This document shows positions 35,303-43,606 of a stretch of 64,000 nucleotides of DNA, piece by piece. The stretch covers positions 1-64,000 of the forward strand of contig JAETOE010000017.1 of NCBI GenBank assembly GCA_021771815.1, written 5' to 3'. This stretch comes from Roseburia hominis. Its GTDB lineage: Bacteria; Bacillota; Clostridia; Lachnospirales; Lachnospiraceae. A model generated the notes under the pieces. It ran no database searches, was not told the DNA's origin, and saw nothing but the letters and a program-made list of their open reading frames with translations. The translations under genes were made by a program, and so were the position numbers. The first letter of the stretch is position 1. Each line of letters opens with the position of its first letter.

Positions 35303-36196
35303 ATGTACGACATAATTATTATCGGCGCAGGCCCCGCGGGTATCAGTGCGGCTGTTTACGGGAAAAGCAGAGGGAAAAAGGTTTTGGTGCTGGAAAAGAA
35401 GCAGGTGGGAGGTCTGATTGGAACGGTTTCTACCGTTACACATTATGCTGCAATCATGCAGGAAGAATCCGGCAAAACATTTGCGGAACGACTGAAAGAG
35501 CAGGCGCTTGGCGCCGGTGTGGAGATTCGTTATGAAAATGTGACAGAGACAAAGCTTACGGGCGAGAGAAAGAAAGTGGTTACGGATAAGGAAAGCTATG
35601 AGGCGAAGACCTTAGTTTTGGCAAACGGCGGTTCCGGTCGTATGCTGGGGATTCCCGGGGAAAGCCTTAAGGGTGTCAGATTAAATGCACCGAAAGACGG
35701 TCAGAATTATAAAGGAAAGAATGTTTATGTGATCGGCGGAGCAGACGGAGCGGTAAAGGAAGCCCTTTATCTCGCCGGGATAGCAGGAAAGGTAACGATT
35801 GTATGTGTGGAGGATGAGCTTGCATGTATACAGGAATTCAAAGATAAAGTTGTTACCTGTGATAATATCGAAATCATGCCGCACTCAAGTCTTACTGCGG
35901 TATATGGCAGCGAGGCGCTGGAAGAACTGGAATTTACAGATAATAAAACAGGAACGAAGCGGATCGTAAAGGATGCGGAGTGCGGCGTATTCGTATATGC
36001 GGGGATTGTTCCGAATACGCAGATGTACACAGAACTTAAACTGGATGGCGGCTATATTCCGGTGGATGACTCCATGCAGACGGAAATCCCGGGAGTATTT
36101 GCGGCAGGAGATATCTGTGTGAAAAAAGTAAGACAGGTGGCCACGGCAGTCGCCGATGGTGCGATCGCGGGTATTCAGGCGGCAGCAATGTGCTGA
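35303..36196 (+). CDS. Thioredoxin-reductase-like FAD/NAD(P) oxidoreductase without CxxC
   Basis: 297 residues with the TrxR fold: FAD dinucleotide motif IIGAGPAGISAAVYG at the N-terminus, second nucleotide motif VIGGADGAVKEA (about 150) and the C-terminal FAAGDICVKKVRQVATAVADGAIAG. At the place where thioredoxin reductase carries its redox CxxC before the NADPH domain, this protein reads LNAPKDGQNYKGK, so it cannot use the usual disulfide. Related CxxC-less enzymes act as ferredoxin/flavodoxin reductases or have other partners. The ATG at 35303 follows AAGGAGG by 8 nt. Monocistronic as far as visible. Confidence 0.8.
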   Translation: MYDIIIIGAGPAGISAAVYGKSRGKKVLVLEKKQVGGLIGTVSTVTHYAAIMQEESGKTFAERLKEQALGAGVEIRYENVTETKLTGERKKVVTDKESYEAKTLVLANGGSGRMLGIPGESLKGVRLNAPKDGQNYKGKNVYVIGGADGAVKEALYLAGIAGKVTIVCVEDELACIQEFKDKVVTCDNIEIMPHSSLTAVYGSEALEELEFTDNKTGTKRIVKDAECGVFVYAGIVPNTQMYTELKLDGGYIPVDDSMQTEIPGVFAAGDICVKKVRQVATAVADGAIAGIQAAAMC

Positions 36197-36240
36197 GCCG
36201 GGGATTGTGTTTTTAACTTGCCTTTTTAAAAGATTCTTAT

Positions 36241-36279
36241 TTGCGAAATGGATAAATAATGGTATAATTGTGGTATAAT
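36241..36279 (+). promoter_or_regulatory. Promoter region of the Phd/RelE module
   Basis: TTGCGA (36241-36246), 16 bp, TATAAT (36263-36268). A second TATAAT follows 11 bp later (36274-36279), within a GGTATAAT direct repeat. Confidence 0.65.
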
Positions 36280-36305
36280 AAACCGGAAAGAAGGAGATAA
36301 AGGTT

Positions 36306-36566
36306 ATGCCGCATATTATTCCTATCAAAGATTTGAAGAATACGTCAGAGATTTCAGAGATGTGCCATAAGACAGATGAACCTATCTACATTACAAAAAA
36401 TGGTTATGGTGATATGGTCATCATGAGCATGGAGATTTTTGAAAATACAATGAGCAGGCTTTCTATGTATCAGGATATTGAGACATCTGAAAACCAGATT
36501 GCTTCGGGTAAGGTAAAGGATGCCAGAGCGGCGCTACAGGAAACGAGGGCGAAGTATGGCATATAA
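36306..36566 (+). CDS. Phd/YefM-family antitoxin
   Basis: 86 residues. The N-terminal DNA-binding fold of the Phd/YefM family is visible (IIPIKDLKNTSEISEMCHKTDEPIYITKNGYGDMVIMS), followed by a helical toxin-binding tail. AAGGAG precedes the ATG. Its stop codon lies 11 nt inside the toxin gene, the usual coupled arrangement, and it would autorepress the pair together with the toxin. Confidence 0.85.
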   Translation: MPHIIPIKDLKNTSEISEMCHKTDEPIYITKNGYGDMVIMSMEIFENTMSRLSMYQDIETSENQIASGKVKDARAALQETRAKYGI

Positions 36567-36840
36567 GCTGGTTATTACGGAACATGCCGATGATCTGTTT
36601 GACAGGCTGGTGTACCATTTGATTTATCGTCTGAAAAATGAACAGGCAGCAAAACATTTGTTAGATGGTGTTGAGAATGTATATAGCAGACTGGAGATTT
36701 ATCCGGAGCAGTTTCCGGTCAGCAGAGATACCTTTCTGGCGAAGAGGGGTTATCATGAAGCGGTCGTACCTCAGATAGATTATGTGATTGTATTTGCTGT
36801 CAGGTCTGATACCGTCAATGTTGTAGGGGTTTTCCATTAA
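36556..36840 (+). CDS. RelE/ParE-family toxin
   Basis: 94 residues from the ATG at 36556 (MAYKLVITEHADDLFDRLVYHLI), with the compact alpha-beta RelE/ParE fold pattern and a basic C-terminal half ending VNVVGVFH. RelE-type members cleave mRNA at the ribosome while ParE members poison gyrase; sequence alone does not decide. It overlaps the antitoxin by 11 nt. A longer reading from upstream within the antitoxin is not supported. Confidence 0.82.
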   Translation: MAYKLVITEHADDLFDRLVYHLIYRLKNEQAAKHLLDGVENVYSRLEIYPEQFPVSRDTFLAKRGYHEAVVPQIDYVIVFAVRSDTVNVVGVFH

Positions 36841-36884
36841 TCGGAGAACTATCAGAGAAAAATATAAGACATATAGTGCATTTT

Positions 36885-36907
36885 AGAGTCATCTTTGTGA
36901 TGGCTCT
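36885..36907 (+). terminator. Intrinsic terminator of the toxin-antitoxin pair
   Basis: AGAGTCATC (36885-36893) pairs with GATGGCTCT (36899-36907, one G-T pair), followed by ATTCTTTTTCC. Confidence 0.7.
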
Positions 36908-36987
36908 ATTCTTTTTCCTCTTTTCAGAACCCGCAAAATCATATATTATTACAATCAGATAAACTATATTTTGACAGGAGGAAGAGG

Positions 36988-37380
36988 ATGGAAGCAGGAA
37001 TAACCGGAAAGAAAAAAGTCATTGTCACGGAGGAGATGACGGCGCAGGCGATGTCGAGCGGTACGCTGCCGGTGTACGCGACGCCCTGCATGGTCGCATT
37101 GATGGAGGATACGGCGAAGGACAGCGTCGCCCCGTATTTGGAAGAGGGGCAGGGAACGGTGGGAACCCTTGTGAACGTAGGGCATGTGTCGGCGACGCCG
37201 GTCGGTATGGAAGTGACCTGTGAGACGAAGCTGATCCAGGTGGACCGCAAGCGCCTTGTATTTGAGGTAAAGGCATATGATGCGGCGGGCGTCATTGGCG
37301 AGGGCACGCATGAGCGTTTTATCATTGACAATGATCGGTTTATGCAGAAGGCACAGGCAAAGAATGAAGCGAACGCCTGA
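36988..37380 (+). CDS. Hotdog-fold thioesterase (FlK-like)
   Basis: 130 residues. The sequence YATPCMVALMEDTAKDSV with a later NVGHVSATPVG supplies the Thr, Glu and His positions used by fluoroacetyl-CoA-type thioesterases. The rest fits a single hotdog domain. In organisms lacking fluoroacetate such proteins are thought to clear other acyl-CoAs, so the substrate is not known. GGAGG precedes the ATG. It stands alone between a terminator and the metal-efflux promoter. Confidence 0.8.
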   Translation: MEAGITGKKKVIVTEEMTAQAMSSGTLPVYATPCMVALMEDTAKDSVAPYLEEGQGTVGTLVNVGHVSATPVGMEVTCETKLIQVDRKRLVFEVKAYDAAGVIGEGTHERFIIDNDRFMQKAQAKNEANA

Positions 37381-37439
37381 AACATAAGAGGAAATATTTT
37401 TGTGATATTTCCTTTTCGTGGTATTTTCACAGAATGTGC

Positions 37440-37492
37440 TTGACAAAACAATAGGGGCATATTATCATAAATATATAAACAGTTGTTCATAT
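37440..37492 (+). promoter_or_regulatory. Promoter and ArsR-type operator of the Zn/Cd efflux operon
   Basis: TTGACA (37440-37445), 17 bp, TATCAT (37463-37468). Immediately downstream a dyad ATATAAACA-gt-TGTTCATAT (37473-37492, 8 of 9 positions symmetric) covers the transcription start. A near-identical dyad recurs at 38289-38310. Confidence 0.75.
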
Positions 37493-37518
37493 GTTTTAAA
37501 AAGAAAGTGAGTGAAAAC

Positions 37519-37878
37519 ATGTCTGAGGTTACATTAGATTGCTGCGACGGCATTGAGATTCATCGGGATCGTTTGAAGGTCGTGACGGAGCAGATGCCAA
37601 GAGAAGAAGAATTAAATGATCTGGCGGAGCTGTTCAAGGTATTTGGCGATTCCACCAGAATCAGAATCCTGTTCGTGCTCTTTGAGGCGGAGGTCTGTGT
37701 CTGCGATCTGGCGGAGGCGCTTCACATGACACAGCCGGCGATCTCGCATCAGCTTAAGATTTTAAAGCAGGCGAAGCTTGTGAGGAGCAGGAGAGAAGGC
37801 AAGTCGGTATTCTATTCGTTGGCAGACGGGCATGTGCGGACGATTATCGCCCAGGGCAGAGAGCATATCGAGGAGTGA
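37519..37878 (+). CDS. ArsR/SmtB-family metal-responsive repressor
   Basis: 119 residues. Winged helix with ELFKVFGDSTRIRILFVLFE, the alpha-3 motif EVCVCDLAEAL (CxC metal site as in CadC/ArsR) and recognition helix MTQPAISHQLKILKQAKLV. A further Cys pair lies near the N-terminus (LDCCDG), also as in CadC. The histidines toward the C-terminus (GHVRTIIAQGREHIEE) could form a second site. Predicted to release the operator on binding Zn/Cd/Pb. First gene before an HMA protein and a P-type ATPase, its likely regulon. Confidence 0.9.
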   Translation: MSEVTLDCCDGIEIHRDRLKVVTEQMPREEELNDLAELFKVFGDSTRIRILFVLFEAEVCVCDLAEALHMTQPAISHQLKILKQAKLVRSRREGKSVFYSLADGHVRTIIAQGREHIEE

Positions 37879-37975
37879 TGTGCGAAGCCCAAAAGAGGCA
37901 GGAGATATTGAGAAGTGATATCGCGTCTGCCGTAGAACCATAGAATAAGTTCAGAAAAGAAAGGAAGAATAAGTT

Positions 37976-38194
37976 ATGAAAAAGAAATTTAAGTTAGAGG
38001 ATCTGGATTGTGCAAATTGCGCGGCAAAAATGGAAGAGGCAATCAAGAAAATCCCGGGAGTCAACGATGCGAGCGTAAGCTTTATGACGCAGAAGATGAT
38101 GGTCGACGCGGAGGATGAGAAGTTTGACGACATCATGAAAGAAGTCGTCGCGGTGTGCGCAAAGGTCGAGCCGGATTGCAGAATATTAATGTAG
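37976..38194 (+). CDS. Heavy-metal-associated (HMA) domain protein
   Basis: 72 residues, a single ferredoxin-like HMA domain with metal motif LDCANCAAKME (CxxC). The motif DCxxC with a preceding Asp is typical of Zn/Cd-type HMA domains. It is encoded separately just before an ATPase that lacks its own N-terminal HMA, so it probably passes metal to that pump. An AAAGGAAG site precedes the ATG. Confidence 0.9.
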   Translation: MKKKFKLEDLDCANCAAKMEEAIKKIPGVNDASVSFMTQKMMVDAEDEKFDDIMKEVVAVCAKVEPDCRILM

Positions 38195-38245
38195 AACACA
38201 GCGTGTTGATGTAGGCGGCGCATATTCCGTCTGCATGAAAATCAG

Positions 38246-38274
38246 AGCCTGAATACTCTATGGAGATTCAGGCT
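38246..38274 (+). terminator. Hairpin between HMA and ATPase genes
   Basis: 9-bp stem AGCCTGAAT/ATTCAGGCT (38246-38254 with 38266-38274), followed by TCATAAAA rather than a T-run. Weak terminator or mRNA-processing hairpin. Confidence 0.5.
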
Positions 38275-38288
38275 TCATAAAACACTAA

Positions 38289-38310
38289 TATATAAATAAT
38301 TGTTTATATA
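38289..38310 (+). promoter_or_regulatory. Second ArsR-type operator
   Basis: TATATAAATA-at-TGTTTATATA (9 of 10 positions symmetric), clearly the same motif as at 37473-37492, about 40 nt before the ATPase start codon. Confidence 0.7.
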
Positions 38311-38350
38311 TTTATGAAATGCGTGATATGTGGAAAGGCAGGAGAAGGTT

Positions 38351-40216
38351 ATGACGAAGAAGCAAAAAAAAATGCTCATACGAATCGGTATTGCGTTTGT
38401 TCTGTTTGCGGCGCTCATGGTATTGGAGCATACGGGCAGATTGGAAGGCATGAATCCGTGGGCGCTCATGGCAATTTATCTTGTGCCGTATGCTGTCATC
38501 GGTTACGACATTATTTACAAGGCGTTCCGCAATATTTGCCACGGGCAGGTGTTTGATGAAAATTTTCTGATGATGATCGCGACTTTTGGGGCGTTTGGCG
38601 TCCGGGAGTATTCAGAGGCGGTAGCGGTCATGCTTTTCTATCAGGTGGGGGAACTGTTTCAGAGCTATGCCGTGGGAAAGTCCAGACAGTCGATTTCCGA
38701 TATGATGGATATCTGTCCTGAATACGCAAATATAGAAGAGGACGGAAAGCTCGTGCAGGTCGATCCTGACGATGTGGAGGTCGGAAGCACTATCGTAATC
38801 AAACCGGGCGAGCGCATACCTCTTGACGGCATCGTTTTGGAGGGAGAATCCTTTATCGACACGGCGGCGCTGACAGGAGAGTCCGTTCCGCGGAAAGCGT
38901 CTGCAGGAGACGAAATCATCAGCGGGTGCGTCAACGGGAACGGCACTTTAAAAGTGCAGACGACGAAAGAATTTGACGATTCGACGGTCGCAAAGATTCT
39001 TGAGCTTGTGGAGAATGCGAGCAGTAAAAAGGCGAAGGTGGAAAATTTCATCACGCGTTTTGCAAAATACTACACGCCGGTCGTTACGATCGGCGCGGTG
39101 ATTCTGGCAATCCTGCCGCCGCTTATCCTTGGCGGAGGCTGGGGAGAGTGGATAAAGAGGGCATGTATCTTCCTTGTGATCTCCTGCCCGTGCGCGCTTG
39201 TAATCTCCGTACCGCTTGGCTTCTTCGGCGGAATCGGTGCGGCGTCGAAGGTTGGCGTGCTCGTAAAGGGCAGCAATTATCTGGAAGCGGTCGCTGAGAT
39301 GACGACGATCGTTTTCGATAAGACGGGGACGCTGACAAAGGGTGAGTTTAAGGTGACGAAGCTTCTGCCAAAGGGGGGAAACGGCGGGGAACTCTTAGAG
39401 CTTGCTGCGCTCGGCGAAGGGTATTCGAACCACCCGATAGCCGCATCTATCCGGGAGGCATATCATGACGAAATTGATATGAACCGCGTGACCGATGCGA
39501 AGGAGATCGCGGGACATGGAGTCTGTGTCAGGATCGACGGCAGAGAAGTGCTGATCGGAAACGAGAAGCTGATGAAGGAAAATGCCGTTTTCTATGAGCC
39601 GTGCGAGCACACGGGGACGGTGGTCTACGTTGCCCGCGAGGGCGCGTTTGTCGGGAGCATTGTGATATCCGACACGGTGAAAGACGGAGCGAAAGAAGCG
39701 ATTGCGGACATGAAGAAGGTCGGAGTCAGGAAATGCGTGATGCTGACCGGAGACAGGATAAAAGCGGCGCAGGGCGTTGCGAACGAACTTGGCATCGATG
39801 AAGTGCACGCGGAACTGCTGCCGGGCGATAAGGTATCTGAGGTCGAGAAGCTGCTTGCGGCACAGACTGGCAAAGAAAAGCTTGCGTTCGTCGGAGACGG
39901 AATCAACGACGCTCCGGTGCTTGGCCGTGCGGATATCGGTATCGCGATGGGAAGCATGGGGTCTGACGCGGCAATCGAGGCGGCAGACGTGGTGCTGATG
40001 GATGATGACATTCGAAAGATTGCGTCGGTCGTGCGGATTTCGAGAAAGACGCTCGCCATCGTGAAGCAGAATATTGTCTTTGCATTGGCCGTCAAGGCGC
40101 TGGTGCTGCTGCTTGGCGCGCTTGGCATGGCGAATATGTGGGAAGCGGTATTTGCGGATGTCGGTGTGTCTGTGATTGCAATCTTAAATTCGATGCGTGC
40201 GCTGAAAATCAAATAA
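38351..40216 (+). CDS. Zn/Cd/Pb-translocating P1B-type ATPase
   Basis: 621 residues, no N-terminal HMA domain. Actuator TGES, membrane metal motif SCPCALVIS, phosphorylation loop DKTGTLTKG, HP motif NHPIAASI and hinge [20 protein letters not shown] are present. In the last helices a Lys (LAVKALVLLLG) and an Asp (FADVGVSVIAILNSMRAL) match the P1B-2 class, which exports Zn(II), Cd(II) and Pb(II). The ATG at 38351 follows AGGAGAAGG. ArsR-type operators lie before the operon and before this gene. Confidence 0.92.
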   Translation: MTKKQKKMLIRIGIAFVLFAALMVLEHTGRLEGMNPWALMAIYLVPYAVIGYDIIYKAFRNICHGQVFDENFLMMIATFGAFGVREYSEAVAVMLFYQVGELFQSYAVGKSRQSISDMMDICPEYANIEEDGKLVQVDPDDVEVGSTIVIKPGERIPLDGIVLEGESFIDTAALTGESVPRKASAGDEIISGCVNGNGTLKVQTTKEFDDSTVAKILELVENASSKKAKVENFITRFAKYYTPVVTIGAVILAILPPLILGGGWGEWIKRACIFLVISCPCALVISVPLGFFGGIGAASKVGVLVKGSNYLEAVAEMTTIVFDKTGTLTKGEFKVTKLLPKGGNGGELLELAALGEGYSNHPIAASIREAYHDEIDMNRVTDAKEIAGHGVCVRIDGREVLIGNEKLMKENAVFYEPCEHTGTVVYVAREGAFVGSIVISDTVKDGAKEAIADMKKVGVRKCVMLTGDRIKAAQGVANELGIDEVHAELLPGDKVSEVEKLLAAQTGKEKLAFVGDGINDAPVLGRADIGIAMGSMGSDAAIEAADVVLMDDDIRKIASVVRISRKTLAIVKQNIVFALAVKALVLLLGALGMANMWEAVFADVGVSVIAILNSMRALKIK

Positions 40217-40225
40217 AATGCAAAT

Positions 40226-40260
40226 GGTGCAGCAGGGGCGGTTTTGCTTCCTGCTGCACC
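40226..40260 (+). terminator. Intrinsic terminator of the Zn/Cd operon
   Basis: Perfect 11-bp stem GGTGCAGCAGG/CCTGCTGCACC (40226-40236 with 40250-40260), then TTAGTTTTA. Confidence 0.8.
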
Positions 40261-40270
40261 TTAGTTTTAC

Positions 40271-40299
40271 TTGCAATATACCCCATACGGGTATATAAT
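40271..40299 (+). promoter_or_regulatory. Promoter with CsoR-type operator in the spacer
   Basis: TTGCAA (40271-40276), exactly 17 bp, TATAAT (40294-40299). The dyad TATACCC-catac-GGGTATA (40277-40295) fills the spacer, matching the ATACCC/GGGTAT class of copper-responsive CsoR sites. Confidence 0.85.
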
Positions 40300-40363
40300 G
40301 GCAAGGAAAGCAGATAAAAGACAGCAAAAAACAGATAAAAAGACACAGAAAGGCGCATCCTAT

Positions 40364-40774
40364 ATGAAAGAACGGACAGAAGCGGAGAAGAAACAGGAAC
40401 GGGCAGGCATTGCGGGAATAGCGGCAGGCGCCAAGAAGCCAGAACAGGCAGAGGAGTCAGGAAAAGAACTGACCGAAAGCGGCTGCTGTCATGCACACAG
40501 GACAAAGGAGCGTTCCGAGAAGGAATCGAAAGATCTGATCAACCGTCTGAACCGCATTGAGGGGCAGATTCGGGGAATCCGCGGCATGGTCGAGAGGGAC
40601 GCTTACTGCCCGGATATTCTGGTGCAGGTCGCGGCGGCGAATGCGGCGCTCAACAGTTTTAATAAGGTGCTTTTGGCGAATCATATCAAGACCTGTGTGA
40701 CGAACGATATCCTCGAGGGAAAAGAGGAGACGGTAGACGAACTGGTCGCGGTCTTACAGAAGCTGATGAAGTAG
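40364..40774 (+). CDS. csoR: CsoR-family copper-sensing repressor
   Basis: 136 residues. The C-terminal 90 form the all-helical CsoR/RcnR fold (LINRLNRIEGQIRGIRGMVE). The copper ligands are Cys in DAYCPDIL and His/Cys in NHIKTCV. The N-terminal 45 residues are a charged extension with a CCHAH motif, longer than in the classical family, perhaps an extra metal site. I chose the ATG at 40364 (GAAAGG upstream) because an earlier in-frame ATG at 40298 overlaps the -10 box. copA follows on the same strand. Confidence 0.88.
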   Translation: MKERTEAEKKQERAGIAGIAAGAKKPEQAEESGKELTESGCCHAHRTKERSEKESKDLINRLNRIEGQIRGIRGMVERDAYCPDILVQVAAANAALNSFNKVLLANHIKTCVTNDILEGKEETVDELVAVLQKLMK

Positions 40775-40851
40775 AAAGATTTAGGTTGAACCAGACGGCG
40801 GAGAAACGCCGGAAACAGGCAGCGGCAGAAGGAAAGGTATGGTGATAAACG

Positions 40852-43491
40852 ATGGAACAATATACAGTGACCGGAATGAGCTGTGCGGCGTGCAGTGCGC
40901 GCGTGGAAAAGGCAGTGAAGAAGGTTCCGGGCGTGGAGTCGTGTGCGGTCAGCCTGCTCACGAATTCCATGGGCGTTGAGGGGACTGCATCCGCCGCCGA
41001 GGTCATAAAGGCGGTGGAGGATGCGGGCTACGGCGCGGCGAAAAAGGGAGAAGGAAATGCGGCAGTAAAGTCCGGCAGCCCTGCCGCAGGGACGGAGGAT
41101 ATGCTTAGGGACAGGGATACCCCGGCACTGAAAAGAAGGCTTTTCGCCTCGCTCGGTTTCCTTGTCGTGCTTATGTATTTCTCCATGGGACATATGATGT
41201 GGGGCTGGCGCGTGCCTGCGTTTTTTGCGGAAAATCATGTAGCGATGGGGCTGCTGCAGATGCTTCTTACGATAGCCGTCATGGTAATCAACCAGAAATT
41301 TTTTATCAGCGGTTTTAAGAGTCTCTGGCACAGAGCGCCCAATATGGACACGCTCGTTGCGCTCGGATCGGGAGCGGCGTTCGTCTACAGTGCTTATGCG
41401 CTCTTTGCAATGACGGATGCGCAGGCGCGCGGTGATATGGAAGGCGTCATGACGTATATGCATGAGTTTTACTTTGAGTCCGCGGCGATGATACTGACTC
41501 TGATCACGGTCGGGAAAATGCTCGAGGCGCGCTCGAAGGGAAAGACGACGGACGCGATAAAGAGCCTGATGAAGCTCGCTCCAAAGACGGCGACGATTTT
41601 ATCCGGCGGCGCGGAGCGCGAGGTGCCGGTTGAGCAAGTGAAGAAGGGCGACATATTTGTCGTGCGTCCGGGTGAAAACATCCCGGTGGACGGTGTTGTC
41701 ATCGAGGGGATGAGCGCGGTCGACGAGGCGGCGCTCACCGGAGAGAGCATTCCGGTGGATAAGGCTGCCGGAGACAACGTTTCAGCGGCGACCGTGAATC
41801 AATCAGGCTTCTTAAAATGCGAGGCAACGCGCGTTGGGGAAGATACGACGCTCTCGCAAATCATACAGATGGTGAGCGACGCGGCGGCGACAAAAGCGCC
41901 GATCGCGAAGATCGCGGACAGGGTGTCGGGCGTCTTTGTCCCGTCAGTCATTGCGATTGCTGCGGTTACGATTGTGGTATGGCTGCTTGCCGGAGAGAGC
42001 ATTGGATTTGCACTTGCGAGGGGGATTTCCGTGCTTGTTATCAGTTGTCCGTGCGCGCTCGGTCTTGCGACTCCGGTGGCGATCATGGTCGGGAGCGGCA
42101 TGGGCGCGAAGAACGGCATTATGTTCAAGACGGCGGTATCTTTAGAGGAGGCTGGAAAGGTGCAGATTGTCGCGCTCGATAAGACGGGGACGATTACGAG
42201 CGGTGAGCCGCGTGTGACAGATATCTATACCCCGGGGGGCGTGACGGAGGAAGAGCTTGTCGCCTGCGCTGCGGCGCTTGAGAAGAAAAGCGAGCATCCG
42301 CTCGCGCGCGCGGTGCTCCGCTATGAAGAGGAGCGGACGAAGGAAGCGGGGAATGCCGCGCAGCATGGAGAGAATGCGAAGAAGCCGGAAAAAGAGGCGG
42401 TATCAGACTACGGTAAGGCGATTGCAGAAGCGGAGGAGATTACCGATTTTACTGCGCTTCCGGGAAACGGTCTTACCGGAACGTGGGGAGGCAGCCGTCT
42501 TGTCGGAGGAAATCTCACGCTGATTGAGAAGTATGCGAAGGTGGATGAAGCGGTAAGGCGGCGCGCCGAAGACTTTGCCGGATGCGGGAAGACGCCGCTT
42601 TTCTTTGCAAGAGACGAAATGCTGCTCGGAGTCATCGCGGTGGCGGACGTCATCAAAGAGGATAGCCCGAAGGCGGTGAAAGAATTGCAGAACATGGGAA
42701 TCCATGTCGTGATGCTCACCGGGGACAACGATCGGACCGCGCAGGCGATCGGACGGCAGGCAGGCGTGGATCAGGTCATTGCGGGCGTGCTGCCGGACGG
42801 GAAGGAGCAGGTCGTAAGGACATTGAAGGAAAAGGGGAAAGTCGCGATGGTCGGAGACGGAATCAACGATGCTCCGGCGCTCACCAGAGCCGATATCGGA
42901 ATCGCGATCGGCGCGGGAGCGGATATCGCAATCGATGCTGCGGACGTGGTACTGATGAAGAGCAGGCTTTCCGACGTCCCTGCGGCAATCCGTTTAAGCC
43001 GGGCGACGCTTCGGAATATTCACGAGAATTTGTTCTGGGCGTTTTTCTACAACGTCATTGGTATTCCGCTCGCGGCAGGCGTGTGGATTCCGCTGCTCGG
43101 ATGGAAGTTAAATCCGATGTTCGGCGCTGCGGCAATGAGTTTGTCGAGTTTTTGCGTGGTGACGAACGCGCTGCGCCTGAATTTGTTTTCCGTCCATGAT
43201 GCGGGCAGGGATAAGCGGATCAAGAATGCCGTACGCGGCGATTCTATCCAGATAGAAAAAGAAGAAAAGGAGAATGAGACAATGAAAAAGACAATGCAGA
43301 TTGAGGGAATGATGTGCGGGCACTGCGAGGCACGGGTAAAGAAATGCTTAGAGGCGCTTCCGGGCGTGACGGAGGCAGTGGTAAGCTATGAGGCAGGCAC
43401 GGCGGTAGTGACGTCCGATGACCAGATTGCGGATGAGACGCTTAAGAAAGCAGTCGAGGAACAGGATTATAAGGTGATCTCTATCCAGTAG
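40852..43491 (+). CDS. copA: Cu(I)-exporting P1B-ATPase with N- and C-terminal HMA domains
   Basis: 879 residues. N-terminal HMA domain with GMSCAAC (about 8-14). Eight predicted helices, actuator TGES, Cu motif [51 protein letters not shown]. The last 69 residues form a second HMA domain (GMMCGHC) joined by a charged linker. CPC with the following LG and the C-terminal NALRLN/M-rich helices indicate Cu(I) specificity (P1B-1). It is in an operon with csoR. A ribosome site within the linker suggests that the last domain is also made alone. Confidence 0.95.
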   Translation: MEQYTVTGMSCAACSARVEKAVKKVPGVESCAVSLLTNSMGVEGTASAAEVIKAVEDAGYGAAKKGEGNAAVKSGSPAAGTEDMLRDRDTPALKRRLFASLGFLVVLMYFSMGHMMWGWRVPAFFAENHVAMGLLQMLLTIAVMVINQKFFISGFKSLWHRAPNMDTLVALGSGAAFVYSAYALFAMTDAQARGDMEGVMTYMHEFYFESAAMILTLITVGKMLEARSKGKTTDAIKSLMKLAPKTATILSGGAEREVPVEQVKKGDIFVVRPGENIPVDGVVIEGMSAVDEAALTGESIPVDKAAGDNVSAATVNQSGFLKCEATRVGEDTTLSQIIQMVSDAAATKAPIAKIADRVSGVFVPSVIAIAAVTIVVWLLAGESIGFALARGISVLVISCPCALGLATPVAIMVGSGMGAKNGIMFKTAVSLEEAGKVQIVALDKTGTITSGEPRVTDIYTPGGVTEEELVACAAALEKKSEHPLARAVLRYEEERTKEAGNAAQHGENAKKPEKEAVSDYGKAIAEAEEITDFTALPGNGLTGTWGGSRLVGGNLTLIEKYAKVDEAVRRRAEDFAGCGKTPLFFARDEMLLGVIAVADVIKEDSPKAVKELQNMGIHVVMLTGDNDRTAQAIGRQAGVDQVIAGVLPDGKEQVVRTLKEKGKVAMVGDGINDAPALTRADIGIAIGAGADIAIDAADVVLMKSRLSDVPAAIRLSRATLRNIHENLFWAFFYNVIGIPLAAGVWIPLLGWKLNPMFGAAAMSLSSFCVVTNALRLNLFSVHDAGRDKRIKNAVRGDSIQIEKEEKENETMKKTMQIEGMMCGHCEARVKKCLEALPGVTEAVVSYEAGTAVVTSDDQIADETLKKAVEEQDYKVISIQ
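43282..43491 (+). CDS. Nested CopZ-like copper chaperone (internal start within copA)
   Basis: In frame with copA. An ATG at 43282 lies 9 nt after AAGGAG (43267-43272), an ideal internal ribosome site. Translation from here gives 69 residues, [20 protein letters not shown] and onward, the exact size and motif of free CopZ chaperones. The copA linker before it ([11 protein letters not shown]) is charged and disposable. Either copZ became fused to copA, or both fused and free forms are made. Confidence 0.5.
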   Translation: MKKTMQIEGMMCGHCEARVKKCLEALPGVTEAVVSYEAGTAVVTSDDQIADETLKKAVEEQDYKVISIQ

Positions 43492-43606
43492 GCCGAAAGC
43501 TTCATCCGACAGGTCGAAAGTACCATTGACTTCCAGCATTTTCCTTGATAGAGTAGAATGTAGGAGGATTGTTTCTGTAAAGGTACGAACAGATACAAGG
43601 GTTGTT

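Noticed and set aside
35221-35535. Alternative frame over the start of the flavoprotein
   Set aside because: Its C-terminal part is an out-of-frame reading of the FAD-binding domain; the true gene has AAGGAGG and a clear start at 35303.
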